A DNA stretch of 64,000 nt from Streptomyces cylindrosporus. GTDB taxonomy: Bacteria > Actinomycetota > Actinomycetes > Streptomycetales > Streptomycetaceae. The stretch lies in contig NZ_JALDAY010000005.1 in assembly GCF_022698165.1 (NCBI RefSeq), positions 372,001 through 436,000 of the forward strand, in the 5' to 3' direction. The notes below the pieces were generated by a model. The model saw nothing but the letters and a program-made list of their open reading frames with translations. It was not told the origin of the DNA and did no database searches. The position numbers were made by a program, and so were the translations under genes. This document shows, one piece after another, positions 51,384-61,300 of this stretch. Within the stretch, counting starts at the first letter, position 1, and every line of letters begins with the position of its first letter.

Positions 51384-54300
51384 TTACGCCTCGAACACCT
51401 CACGCACCAGCTGCTCCTGCTCCGCCTGGTGCCGCTTGGCGGAACCGACGGCCGGGGACGAGCTGTGCGGGCGCGAGATGCGGCGCAGGCGCTCGCCGTG
51501 CGGGACGTCCGCGCCGACCGCCAGGTCCAGGTGGTCGATCAGGTTGAGGGCGATGAACGGCCAGGCACCCTGGTTGGCCGGCTCCTCCTGGGCCCACAGG
51601 TACTTCTCGACGTTCGGGTACTTCGCGATCTCCGCCTGGAGCTCCGCACCCGGCAGCGGGTACAGGCGCTCGACGCGGACGATCGCGATGTCCGTCGCGC
51701 CGCGCTTGGTGCGCTCCGCCTCCAGGTCGTAGTAGAGCTTGCCCGCCACGAAGACGACCTTGCGGACCGCGGCCGGGTCGACCGTGGAGTCGCCGATGAC
51801 CGGGCGGAACTGACCCGACGTGAACTCCTCCGTCTTCGACGCGGCGGCCTTCAGACGCAGCATCGACTTCGGGGTGAAGACCACCAGCGGCTTGTGGTGC
51901 GGGTTGTGCACCTGCCACCGCAGGAGGTGGAAGTAGTTCGACGGGAGGGTGGGCATGGCCACCGTCATGTTGTTCTGCGCGCACAGCTGGAGGAAGCGCT
52001 CGACGCGGGCCGAGGAGTGGTCCGGGCCCTGGCCCTCGTAGCCGTGCGGGAGGAGGAGCGTGACGCCGGACGTCTGGCCCCACTTCTGCTCCGCCGCCGA
52101 GATGTACTCGTCGACCACGGTCTGCGCGCCGTTGACGAAGTCGCCGAACTGCGCCTCCCACATCACGAGCGCGTCGGGGCGGGCCAGCGAGTAGCCGTAC
52201 TCGAAGCCCATGACGGCGTACTCGGAGAGGAGGGAGTTGTAGACGTTGTAGCGGGCCTGGTCCTCGGCGAGGTACTGGAGCGGGGTGTGCTCCTCGCCCG
52301 TCTCGCGGTCGATGAGGACCGCGTGCCGCTGGCCGAAGGTGCCGCGCTGGGAGTCCTGGCCGGAGAGGCGGACCGGGGTGCCCTCCAGGAGGAGGGAGCC
52401 GACGGCCAGCGTCTCGCCCATGCCCCAGTCGATCGTCCCGTCCTCGACCATCGCCGCCCGGCGCTGCAACTGCGGCAGCAGACGCGGGTGGACGTGGAAG
52501 GAGTCGGGGATGTTGACCTGGGACTCGGCGATCCGCTTCACGGTCTCGGTGGAGATCGCGGTGTTCACGGCGACCGGGAACTCGGCCTGCGGGTCGGAGA
52601 CCGGACCGGCGGCCGGCTGGGCGGTGACGGCCTCGCGGACCTCCGTGAAGACCTTCTCCAGCTGGCCCTGGTAGTCCTGCAGGGCCTGCTCGGCCTCTTC
52701 CAGGGTGATGTCGCCGCGACCGATCAGGGACTCGGTGTACAGCTTGCGCACCGAGCGCTTCTTGTCGATCAGGTCGTACATCAGGGGCTGCGTGAACGCC
52801 GGGTTGTCCGACTCGTTGTGGCCGCGGCGGCGGTAGCAGATGAGGTCGATCACCACGTCCTTGTTGAACGCCTGGCGGAACTCGAAGGCCAGCCGCGCGA
52901 CGCGGACCACGGCCTCCGGGTCGTCGCCGTTCACGTGGAAGATCGGGGCCTCGATCATGCGGGCCACATCGGTGGCGTACATGGAGGAGCGCGAGGACTC
53001 GGGCGCCGCCGTGAAGCCGACCTGGTTGTTGATGACGATGTGGACCGTGCCGCCGGTGCGGTAGCCGCGCAGCTGCGACATGTTCAGGGTCTCGGCCACC
53101 ACGCCCTGGCCCGCGAAGGCCGCGTCACCGTGCAGGGCCACCGGCAGGACGGTGAAGTCCGTGCCGCCCTTGTTGATGATGTCCTGCTTGGCGCGGGCGA
53201 TGCCCTCGATGACCGGGTCGACCGTCTCCAGGTGGGACGGGTTCGCGGCCAGCGAGACCTTGATCTGCTCGCCGTCGAGACCGGTGAAGGTGCCCTCGGC
53301 GCCCAGGTGGTACTTCACGTCGCCGGAGCCGTGCATCGACTTCGGGTCGAGGTTGCCCTCGAACTCGCGGAAGATCTGCGCGTACGACTTGCCGACGATG
53401 TTCGCCAGGACGTTCAGGCGGCCGCGGTGGGCCATGCCGATGACGACCTCGTCCAGGCGGGACTCGGCCGCGCTGTCCAGCACCGCGTCCAGCAGCGGGA
53501 TGACGGACTCGCCGCCCTCCAGGGAGAAGCGCTTCTGGCCGACGTACTTCGTCTGGAGGAAGGTCTCGAAGGCCTCCGCCGCGTTCAGGCGGCGCAGGAT
53601 GCGCAGCTGCTCCTCGCGCTCCGGCTTGGAGTGGCCGCGCTCCACGCGGTCCTGGATCCACTTGCGCTGCTTGGGGTCCTGGATGTGCATGAACTCGATG
53701 CCGGTGGTGCGGCAGTACGAGTCGCGCAGCACGCCGAGGATGTCGCGCAGCTTCATCATCGACTTGCCGGCGAAGCCTCCGACCGCGAACTCGCGCTCCA
53801 GGTCCCAGAGCGTGAGGCCGTGCTCGGTGATGTCCAGGTCGGGGTGCTTGCGCTGGCGGTACTCCAGCGGGTCGGTGTCGGCCATGACATGGCCGCGGAC
53901 CCGGTAGGAGTGGATCAGCTCGAAGACGCGGGCGGCCTTGGTGACGTCGTCGTCGTGCGAGGCGTCGATGTCCTTGAGCCAGCGGACCGGCTCGTAGGGG
54001 ATGCGCAGCGACTCGAAGATCTCGTCGTAGAAGCCGCTCTCGCCGAGCAGCAGGTTCGCGACGATCCGCAGGAACTCGCCGGAGGCGGCGCCCTGGATGA
54101 CCCGGTGGTCGTAGGTCGACGTGAGCGTCATGACCTTCGAGATGCCGAGCTTGTTGAGGGTGTCCTGGCTGGTGCCCTGGAACTCGGCCGGGTAGTCCAT
54201 GGAGCCGACGCCCATGATGACCGACTGGCCGGGCATCAGGCGCGGGACCGAGTGGACGGTGCCGAGGCCGCCGGGGTTCGTCAGCGAGACGGTGACACCG

Positions 54301-55187
54301 CTGAAGTCGTCCATCGTCAGCTTGCCGTCACGGGCGCGGCGGACGATGTCCTCGTAGGCCTGCCAGAACTCGAAGAAGTTCAGCGTCTCGGCCTTCTTGA
54401 TGCCCGCCACGACCAGCTGGCGGTCGCCGTTCGGCTTCACCAGGTCGATCGCGAGGCCGAAGTTGACGTGCGGCGGCTTGACGAGGGTGGGCTTCCCGTC
54501 CTTCTCCGCGTAGTGCCAGTTCATCGACGGCATCGTCTTGATGGCCTGCACCATCGCGTAGCCGATCAGGTGCGTGAAGGAGATCTTCCCGCCCCGGGCG
54601 CGCTTGAGGTGGTTGTTGATGACGATGCGGTTGTCGAAGAGCAGCTTCACCGGGACCGCGCGCACGGACGTGGCCGTGGGCAGCTCCAGCGAGGCGTTCA
54701 TGTTCTTCGCGACGGCGGCGGCGGGACCGCGCAGGGTCACCAGCTCGGGGCCCTCGGGGGCCTCCGTCGCGGGCGCGGCCTTGGCCGCCGGCTTCGCGGC
54801 GGGGGCGGCAGCGGCGGGCTTCGCGGCAGCCGGAGCGGCTGCCGGAGCAGCGGCTGCCGGGGCCGGAGCGGCGGCAGCGGGCTTCGGCGCGGCGGGGGCG
54901 GCCGGGGCCGGTGCGGGAACGGAGGCGGCCGGAGCAGCCGGGGCGGCGGGCGCCGCGGGAGCCGTGGGAGACGCCGTGGTACCCGTCGGAGCCGACGCGG
55001 AGGCCGCTCCCGGCTTGTAGTCGGCGAAGAAGTCCCACCAGGCTCGGTCTACCGAATTCGGGTCCTGGAGGTACTGCTGATAGATCTCGTCGACGAGCCA
55101 CTCGTTGGGACCGAACGCAGCCGCGGGGTTCTTCCCGGCTTGGTCGTCGGTCGAGATGCTCGAGTTACTGGGGGACTGTGGCGACAC
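51384..55187 (-). CDS. kgd: Multifunctional 2-oxoglutarate dehydrogenase E1/E2 (alpha-ketoglutarate decarboxylase)
   Basis: TCA-cycle enzyme of 1267 residues that fuses an E2-type acyltransferase to a thiamine-dependent E1, as in mycobacterial Kgd and corynebacterial OdhA. The N-terminal 50 residues (FGPNEWLVDEIYQQYLQDP) are followed by an Ala/Pro-rich linker (about 58-145). The acyltransferase domain has STYDHRVIQG (about 355-364). The E1 domain has GMAHRGRLNVLANIVGK (about 580-596) and GDAAFAGQGVVAETLN. The ATG at 55187 gives the usual MSPQSPSNSS start. It has no lipoyl domain. Confidence 0.97.
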   Translation of the reverse strand: MSPQSPSNSSISTDDQAGKNPAAAFGPNEWLVDEIYQQYLQDPNSVDRAWWDFFADYKPGAASASAPTGTTASPTAPAAPAAPAAPAASVPAPAPAAPAAPKPAAAAPAPAAAAPAAAPAAAKPAAAAPAAKPAAKAAPATEAPEGPELVTLRGPAAAVAKNMNASLELPTATSVRAVPVKLLFDNRIVINNHLKRARGGKISFTHLIGYAMVQAIKTMPSMNWHYAEKDGKPTLVKPPHVNFGLAIDLVKPNGDRQLVVAGIKKAETLNFFEFWQAYEDIVRRARDGKLTMDDFSGVTVSLTNPGGLGTVHSVPRLMPGQSVIMGVGSMDYPAEFQGTSQDTLNKLGISKVMTLTSTYDHRVIQGAASGEFLRIVANLLLGESGFYDEIFESLRIPYEPVRWLKDIDASHDDDVTKAARVFELIHSYRVRGHVMADTDPLEYRQRKHPDLDITEHGLTLWDLEREFAVGGFAGKSMMKLRDILGVLRDSYCRTTGIEFMHIQDPKQRKWIQDRVERGHSKPEREEQLRILRRLNAAEAFETFLQTKYVGQKRFSLEGGESVIPLLDAVLDSAAESRLDEVVIGMAHRGRLNVLANIVGKSYAQIFREFEGNLDPKSMHGSGDVKYHLGAEGTFTGLDGEQIKVSLAANPSHLETVDPVIEGIARAKQDIINKGGTDFTVLPVALHGDAAFAGQGVVAETLNMSQLRGYRTGGTVHIVINNQVGFTAAPESSRSSMYATDVARMIEAPIFHVNGDDPEAVVRVARLAFEFRQAFNKDVVIDLICYRRRGHNESDNPAFTQPLMYDLIDKKRSVRKLYTESLIGRGDITLEEAEQALQDYQGQLEKVFTEVREAVTAQPAAGPVSDPQAEFPVAVNTAISTETVKRIAESQVNIPDSFHVHPRLLPQLQRRAAMVEDGTIDWGMGETLAVGSLLLEGTPVRLSGQDSQRGTFGQRHAVLIDRETGEEHTPLQYLAEDQARYNVYNSLLSEYAVMGFEYGYSLARPDALVMWEAQFGDFVNGAQTVVDEYISAAEQKWGQTSGVTLLLPHGYEGQGPDHSSARVERFLQLCAQNNMTVAMPTLPSNYFHLLRWQVHNPHHKPLVVFTPKSMLRLKAAASKTEEFTSGQFRPVIGDSTVDPAAVRKVVFVAGKLYYDLEAERTKRGATDIAIVRVERLYPLPGAELQAEIAKYPNVEKYLWAQEEPANQGAWPFIALNLIDHLDLAVGADVPHGERLRRISRPHSSSPAVGSAKRHQAEQEQLVREVFEA

Positions 55188-55480
55188 GGCGGCAACCGCC
55201 CTCTTCCGCTTCTCACAAGGTGATGGACAGCGGGAATAAAGGCTACGCCCCCATGGCCGGGAAGGTGAGGCCGAGCAAGGTCATCGTCGCGTAAGTCACA
55301 CCGGAAACCGCGTTTCGCGCCCAGAAATGGCGGGAAACAAGCGAGGTTCCGCTACGAATCCACGATTCCGGCATACGACGATGCGGGCCCTGCACGCTGA
55401 GCGTGCGGGCGTGTGCCTGATCACACGTGTCCGTCAGCCCGGACGCAGGTGGATCTTGGGGCTCCGGATCGGACTTTACG
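55188..55480. other. Region upstream of kgd, 293 bp
   Basis: Gene-free stretch between the kgd start and the end of the histidine kinase gene (both minus strand). It should contain the kgd promoter. A short plus-strand frame near 55223-55294 is possible but lacks support. I see no known operator. Confidence 0.35.
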
Positions 55481-56593
55481 TCAACTTGGCACGGATGTCT
55501 CTCCCGGAAGGGTGACGAGAATCCGGCAGCCTCGCTCGGATTCGGCCACTCCGATCCGGCCTCCGTGCAGGTCGACCGCCCAGCGGGCGATCGCGAGCCC
55601 GAGGCCCGTACCGCCGTCGCCGCCCTGTCCGTTCGAGGCGCCCGCACCACCGCGGTTGAAGCGCTCGAAGACGCGGTGCCACTCGGAGCGCGGGATGCCG
55701 GGGCCCTCGTCGAGCACCTCCAGCTCCAGCGACTCGGGCAGCGCCCCGCGCCGGGCCTTCACGATCACGCGGCCGTGCGGCGGGCTGTGCTTGACGGCGT
55801 TGTCGATGAGATTCGCCACTACCTGGTGGATGCGCTCCGGGTCCGCGTGCGCGGTCAGCTCCGGCGGGGAGACGTCGAGGTGCAGATGGACGTCCGTGCG
55901 CGTGTGGCTGCCGGAGCCCGAGGCGATGCCCGCGCGCGCGGGCACGGCCATGTTGGCCTCCTTCAGCACGCCCGACAGGTACGGCCACACCTCGAAGCGC
56001 CGCTGCCGAAGCGGTACGACGCCGTTGTCCAGGCGGGACAGGTCGAGCAGCGTCTCCACCAGCCGTCCCAGCCGCTCGGTCTGCTTCAGGGCCGTGCGCA
56101 TGGTCTCGGGGTCGGCGGTCGTGACGCCGTCGACGATGTTCTCCAGGACGGCGCGCAGCCCCGCGATGGGCGTCCGGAGCTCGTGCGACACATTGGCCAC
56201 CAGCTCCTTGCGCTGGCGGTCCTGGGCCTCCAGGTCGTCGGCCATCCGGTTGATCGTCTGGGCCAGGTCGCCCAGCTCGTCCCGGCGGTTCTCGCGCACC
56301 CGGCGGGTGTAGTCGCCGTGCGAGATGGCGCCGGCGACGGCGTTCATGTCGTCCAGCGGCGCGGTGAGCGAATGGGCCACGAACTGCGTGATCAGCAGCG
56401 TGGCGATCATCGAGAAGACCGTGATGAAGCGCAGCTCCGTCGCCGTACGCATCGCGATCATCATCAGCCCGGTGGTGATGAGAACCGCGATGACGACCAG
56501 CGCGCCCAGCTTCGTCTTGATCGAGAACGGGCGCAGCCCACCCCAGGGCTCGGGCTCCCCGGGGCCTCTCCGTGCGGCCGGACCGCCGCTCAT
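55481..56593 (-). CDS. Sensor histidine kinase with minimal extracytoplasmic part
   Basis: A 370-residue membrane kinase. Two membrane helices (about 29-48 and 55-73) are separated by only a few residues, so it resembles intramembrane-sensing kinases. HAMP follows (74-128), then HisKA with His137 (ANVSHELRTP), the N box LIDNAVKHS and G boxes DEGPGIP and GTGLGLAIARW. The ATG at 56593 overlaps the regulator stop (ATGA), so the two are coupled. Confidence 0.93.
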   Translation of the reverse strand: MSGGPAARRGPGEPEPWGGLRPFSIKTKLGALVVIAVLITTGLMMIAMRTATELRFITVFSMIATLLITQFVAHSLTAPLDDMNAVAGAISHGDYTRRVRENRRDELGDLAQTINRMADDLEAQDRQRKELVANVSHELRTPIAGLRAVLENIVDGVTTADPETMRTALKQTERLGRLVETLLDLSRLDNGVVPLRQRRFEVWPYLSGVLKEANMAVPARAGIASGSGSHTRTDVHLHLDVSPPELTAHADPERIHQVVANLIDNAVKHSPPHGRVIVKARRGALPESLELEVLDEGPGIPRSEWHRVFERFNRGGAGASNGQGGDGGTGLGLAIARWAVDLHGGRIGVAESERGCRILVTLPGETSVPS

Positions 56594-57327
56594 GGCGTCG
56601 GGGTCTCCAGCGCGTAGCCCACACCGTGCACGGTGCGGATCCGCTCGGCGCCGATCTTCCGGCGCAGCGCCTTGATGTGGCTGTCGACGGTCCGGGTGCC
56701 CGAGGCGTCCGCCCAGTCCCACACCTCGGCCAGCAGCTGCTCCCGGGAGAGCACTGCGCGGGGCGTGTTGGCGAGGCACACGAGCAGGTCGAACTCCGTG
56801 GGCGTCAGATGGACGTCCTCGGAGCGCACCCGCACCCGCCGCTGCGCGTGGTCGATCTCCAGCTCACCGAGGCGCAGGATGCCGGAGCGGGGCGTCGCCG
56901 CGGCCAGGGCCGCCCGCTCCACCCTGCGCAGCAGCACATGCACCCGCGCGGCCAGCTCCCGCATGGAGAACGGCTTGGTCATGTAGTCGTCGGCGCCGAC
57001 CCCGAGCCCGACCAGCATGTCGGTCTCGTCGTCGCGCGCGGTGAGCATCAGCACCGGCACCGGACGGGCGGCCTGCACACGGCGGCAGACCTCCAGACCG
57101 TCGAAGCCGGGCAGCATGATGTCGAGGATCAGCAGATCGGGCTGCCAGGCCTCGGCGGTGTCGACGGCGGCCGGGCCGTCACCCGCGGTCTGCACGAGGA
57201 AGCCCTCGGCGCGCAGGCGGGCCGCGATGGCGTCGACGATGGTCGGGTCGTCCTCGACCACCAGCACCCGGCGCTGTGCGCCCGGGGTCGCCGTCGTGCC
57301 GTTCTGGGATGTGTGGGTCTGCTCCAT
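56590..57327 (-). CDS. OmpR/PhoB-family response regulator
   Basis: A 245-residue regulator. The receiver domain has the phospho-acceptor Asp69 (LLILDIMLPG), the acidic pair Asp26-Asp27 and Lys118 (TKPF). A winged-helix DNA-binding domain follows (about 150-240: LTPTEFDLLVCL, SHIKALRRKIG). The ATG at 57327 has a GGGGCGGG sequence upstream. It is first in the operon with the kinase. The regulon is unknown. Confidence 0.94.
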   Translation of the reverse strand: MEQTHTSQNGTTATPGAQRRVLVVEDDPTIVDAIAARLRAEGFLVQTAGDGPAAVDTAEAWQPDLLILDIMLPGFDGLEVCRRVQAARPVPVLMLTARDDETDMLVGLGVGADDYMTKPFSMRELAARVHVLLRRVERAALAAATPRSGILRLGELEIDHAQRRVRVRSEDVHLTPTEFDLLVCLANTPRAVLSREQLLAEVWDWADASGTRTVDSHIKALRRKIGAERIRTVHGVGYALETPTP

Positions 57328-57468
57328 CGCCCGCCCCTGTTGCTTTCCGGAATGCGTGGGGTCATTCCTTCTGACTGGCTTTGCCTGGCTATGCCTGCGC
57401 ATGCTTGCGATTGACGCTTGAATGATCCGCGTCAGGTGAGCAGGGTACGGGGAGTTACCGCGTCTGGG

Positions 57469-58146
57469 CTATCCAGGTCGTACGGCGAGGTGTACGACGT
57501 CCGGAACGCCCCGGGCAACCGGGATCTCTTCGGTACGCACCTGTTGGAACCCGGCATTCCACAGTGTTCCTTCAAATTCCGGAGAGGGCTGCGCGGACCA
57601 CACCGCGAGCACCCCGCCCGGCTTCAACACCCTTGCGCAGCCTGCGAGTCCGGACGCCGAGTAGAGGCCGTCGTTGCCCTCGGTGACGGTCCAGTCGGGC
57701 CCGTTGTCGATGTCCAGGCACAGCGCGTCGTACGTGTCGGATGTCTCATGGACGTATTCCACGAGATCCGCTTCCACGATCTCGGTGCGCGGATCCGCGA
57801 GTGCGTCCCGCGAGAGTTCGGAAAGCGGGCCGTGGCGGTGCCAGTCGATGACGGCGGGTTCGCGTTCTATGACGGTGACGGCGCCCCAGCGGGGATTCGC
57901 CGCCGCGTGTGCGAGCGAGAAGCCGACGCCCAGGCCTCCGATCAGCACGTTCGGCTGTTCGCGGGCGTCCAGGGCGGCGAGCGCGGCGTCGACGAGCAGG
58001 CGCTCGGAACGACCGTCCGAGGTGTCCATGAGGAAGCAGCCGTTGGCGATGATCTGCAGCAGCTCCCCGTGCCGCCGCAGCACGACCTCGCCGTACGGGC
58101 CCTCACGACGGTCCAGGACCACGGGGTTGTCGTAGCAGACGCTCAT
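57469..58146 (-). CDS. Spermidine synthase-like methyltransferase-fold protein
   Basis: A 225-residue protein of the spermine/spermidine synthase fold. It has VLIGGLGVGFSLAHA (about 66-80) as the nucleotide/SAM loop, an acidic residue in VIEREPAVIDW, and DALCLDIDNGPDW. It lacks the long N-terminal beta domain of true spermidine synthases, so the reaction is uncertain. The ATG at 58146 has AGGATGGGG upstream. Confidence 0.85.
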   Translation of the reverse strand: MSVCYDNPVVLDRREGPYGEVVLRRHGELLQIIANGCFLMDTSDGRSERLLVDAALAALDAREQPNVLIGGLGVGFSLAHAAANPRWGAVTVIEREPAVIDWHRHGPLSELSRDALADPRTEIVEADLVEYVHETSDTYDALCLDIDNGPDWTVTEGNDGLYSASGLAGCARVLKPGGVLAVWSAQPSPEFEGTLWNAGFQQVRTEEIPVARGVPDVVHLAVRPG

Positions 58147-58360
58147 GGTCCCCATCCTGCATGAACGCGGAAGGGAGGGCCGGGGAATTAGGGGGTGTCC
58201 GGGGCATGGTGCGGGTTGTGTGAGGGTCATGTGCCTCGCGTGTGGCGGCGCCGCTGCCTACGCTCTAAGCAGGCTCTCGGCAGGCTCCTGGGGAGGTCCC
58301 TTGCAGCGGGAGACCGACGAGAGACCGGCGATGGAGCGGCGAGAAATGCGTGGTGGCTGA

Positions 58361-61300
58361 ATGGCCGCGAGTGACCCGTCGTACGCGTTCTACCCGTTCG
58401 TGGGACGCGAGGACGTGCTGGGCGAGCTGCGGGCCGCGCTGGAACGGGCGGCGGGCGGCCGGGGTGGGCTGGTCACGCTGACCGGGCCCGCGGGTGCGGG
58501 CAAGACCCGTACCGCGGAGGAGGCTGCCGCACACGCCGACGCCTTCCGCACGCTGTGGACGTGGTGCCCGCCGGAGACGGCCGGCCGGGCCTTCCGGCCC
58601 TGGTCCCGGGTGCTGCGGGAGCTGGCCGCGGCCGACACGGCGTGCGGACGCCTGGTCGCCGGCTCACCGCCGTTGCGGGCCCTGGTCTCGGGCTCGGGCC
58701 CGGCCGCCCTGCACGGCGCGGACCCGGAGGCGGCACGGCTCCGCCTCACGGGCGACGTGACGGACCTCCTGACCACGGCCGCCCACCACCACCCCCTCCT
58801 CCTGATCCTGGACGACGCCCACGCGGCCGACACGTCGTCCCTACGCCTGCTCCTGGAAACGGCGGACGCGATACGAACGGCCCCGGTCCTACTACTGGCC
58901 ACGGCTCGGGACGAGGATGCGGCTTGGGGGGTGCGGGGTGGTGGCGGCCAGGGTGATGGCGAGGGGTGGAGCGGGGGGCCCGGGGATGCGGGGGTGGCCG
59001 ACGGTCTGGCAGGGGGCGGGGCGGTGGGTGGCGTTCAGGGCCGGGGCGGCGGTGGCGAGAGGCGGGGCGCGGGGGCGGCCGACGGTCGGGTAGCGGGTGC
59101 CGGGGTGGCTGGTGTCCGTGGCGGGGGCGGCGGTGGTGAAGGGCGGAGCGGGGGGTCGGGGGATGTGGGGGTGGCCGAAGGTCGGGCGGCAGCGGGCGCC
59201 GGAATGGCTGGTGTCCGTCGCGGGGGCGGCGGTGACGAAGGGAAGAACGGGGAGCCGGGGGATGTGGGTGTCGCCGAAGGGCGGGCAGGGGGCGGTGGAG
59301 CGGCTGGCGTTCAGGGCTGGGGCGAGGGCGGTGGCGGTGCCGCGAGGCGGGAGCATGTAGGGGTGGCCGAAGGTCCGGCAGGGGGCGCGGGAACGGCCGA
59401 CGTCCAGGGGCGGGGTGACGACGGTGGGGGCGAGGGGTGGAGCCCCGGGGGCCGGCGGGGTGGTGATGGGCGGGCTCGGGTTCGGGGGCAGTTGCTTCGG
59501 CGGGGGCGGGTGTTGCCGCTCGGGCCCCTGGGCGTGCGGGATGTTGCCGCGCTCGTTGCGGCTGTGACGGGGGCGGATCCCGGCGAGGACGAGGTTCGGC
59601 GGCTTGTGCGGCGTACCGGTGGGGACGCCTTCTTCGTCACCGAGCTGCTGCGGGCGGGCAGTTGGGGCACACCGTCCGCCGTGGACGGGCCCGGGGTCTC
59701 CTCGGTCGCCGTGCGGGCCGCCGTACAGGAGCGGTTGGCCGATCTGACCCCTCGGGCGGCACACGTGCTGGACGTGGCCGCCGTACTGGGCACGCGTTTC
59801 CGGCTCGACGTGCTGGCCGAGGCGGCGGACGTGCCGTTGGGGGAGGTGCGGGCGCTGCTGGGCGAGGCCGCCGGGGCCGGACTGCTCGCGGAGGCCGGCG
59901 CCGACCGGGGAGCCTTCCGCCACGACCTGCTCCGGGACGCGGTGTACGACTCCCTCGCCCCGGCCGAGCGCACCGCCCTGCACCACGCCGCGGCCGACGT
60001 CCTGGCCGGTCACGCCCGCCGGGGCCGCGACACGGGCCCCGCGGAGGTCGCCCACCACCTCCTCCTCGCCGGCCCCGAACACGCCCCCCGGGCCGCCCAC
60101 TACGCCCACGAGGCGGCGACCCGAGCGGAAACCCTGTTCGCCTTCGAGGACGCGGCACGGTGGTACGAACGCGCGCTGGAGGCGTGGAGTGTGGTGGGGG
60201 CGGCGGATGAGGAGGAAGCGGTGGAGGTCGGTGCGGCGCCGGACCCCGGGCCGGGCGCCGCGCCGGACTCCGACACTCCTCCCGTGGCGCCCACATCCCC
60301 TTCGTCCCCTTCGTCTTCTTCCCCGGCTTCCTCAGAACTGGTCGAGCTCCTCCTCGGCCTCGGCTCCGCCCGCCTCGGCGCCGGCGAGCGAGGCCCCGCC
60401 CGAAGCGCGCTGCTCCAGGCCGCCGCGCTGGCCCGGGATCTCGGCCGGGCCGATCTCCTCGCCCGGGCAGCCCTCGGGCTCGGTACCGGCGTCGTCGGGT
60501 TCGAGGTCGATCTGGCGGACCGGGAGCAGCTCGACCTGCTGACCGAGGCCCGGCACGCACTCGCCGGTCGGCCCGCCCACGCTGCCCTGCGTGCCGCCGT
60601 CACCGCCCGGCTCTCCCTGGCCGCAGGCCTCGTCGAGACCGAGCGGCAGCGCGTCGCCCTCGCCGAGGAAGCCGTCCGCACCGCCCGCGAGACCGGCGAC
60701 CCCGCCACCCTCGGCCCCGCCCTCGCCGCCCTGTGCGACGCCCGCCCCGGCCCCGACCACTGCCGCGACCGGCTCACCTGGACCGCGCAGATCGTCACCA
60801 TCGCCCGCGACCTGCGCGACCCCGTGCTCGAACTCCTCGGCCGGCGCCTGCGGCTGGTCGCCCTGATGGAGACGGGCGCGTTCGCGGCGGCCGAGGCGGA
60901 GGCGGCGGCGTACGAGGCGGTCGTACGGCCGCTGCGGCGACCGCTCTACGCCTGGTACGTGCCGCTGTGGCGCGGCACGCGCGCACTGATGGAGGGCCGT
61001 TACGACGACTGCGCCGCCGCGCTCGACGAGGTCGAGGAACTCGGCCGCAGGGCCGGCAGCGACAACGCCGCCATGCTCGCCGTCACCCAGCGCTGGTGCC
61101 TGTACGCCGAGACGGGCGACCTCGACGGGCTGGCCCGGGTGCGGGCGGAGGCGACCCTGCTGGAACACTCCCCGATGCTGTGGCCGCGCGTCTCGCTCGG
61201 GCTGGTCGCGGCGCAGTTCGGCCGCCTGGACGAGGCCGCGCGCCGCCTCTCCGCGGTGGCACCCCGGCTCGGCGGGGCGCCCCGCGACAGCGAGTGGCTG

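Noticed and set aside
51192..55223. 1343-residue open frame on the plus strand
   Set aside because: It is antisense to kgd and results from the codon bias of high-GC DNA. Its protein is Arg/Leu/Val/Asp/Gly-rich with no domain, while the minus strand encodes a textbook enzyme.
55223..55294. 23-residue plus-strand frame upstream of kgd
   Set aside because: The start context is weak and no homologue is recognised.
58331..58360. 9-codon upstream frame before the MalT-like ATPase gene
   Set aside because: The ATG to TGA frame is adjacent to the real start, but such frames arise by chance. There is no evidence of translation.
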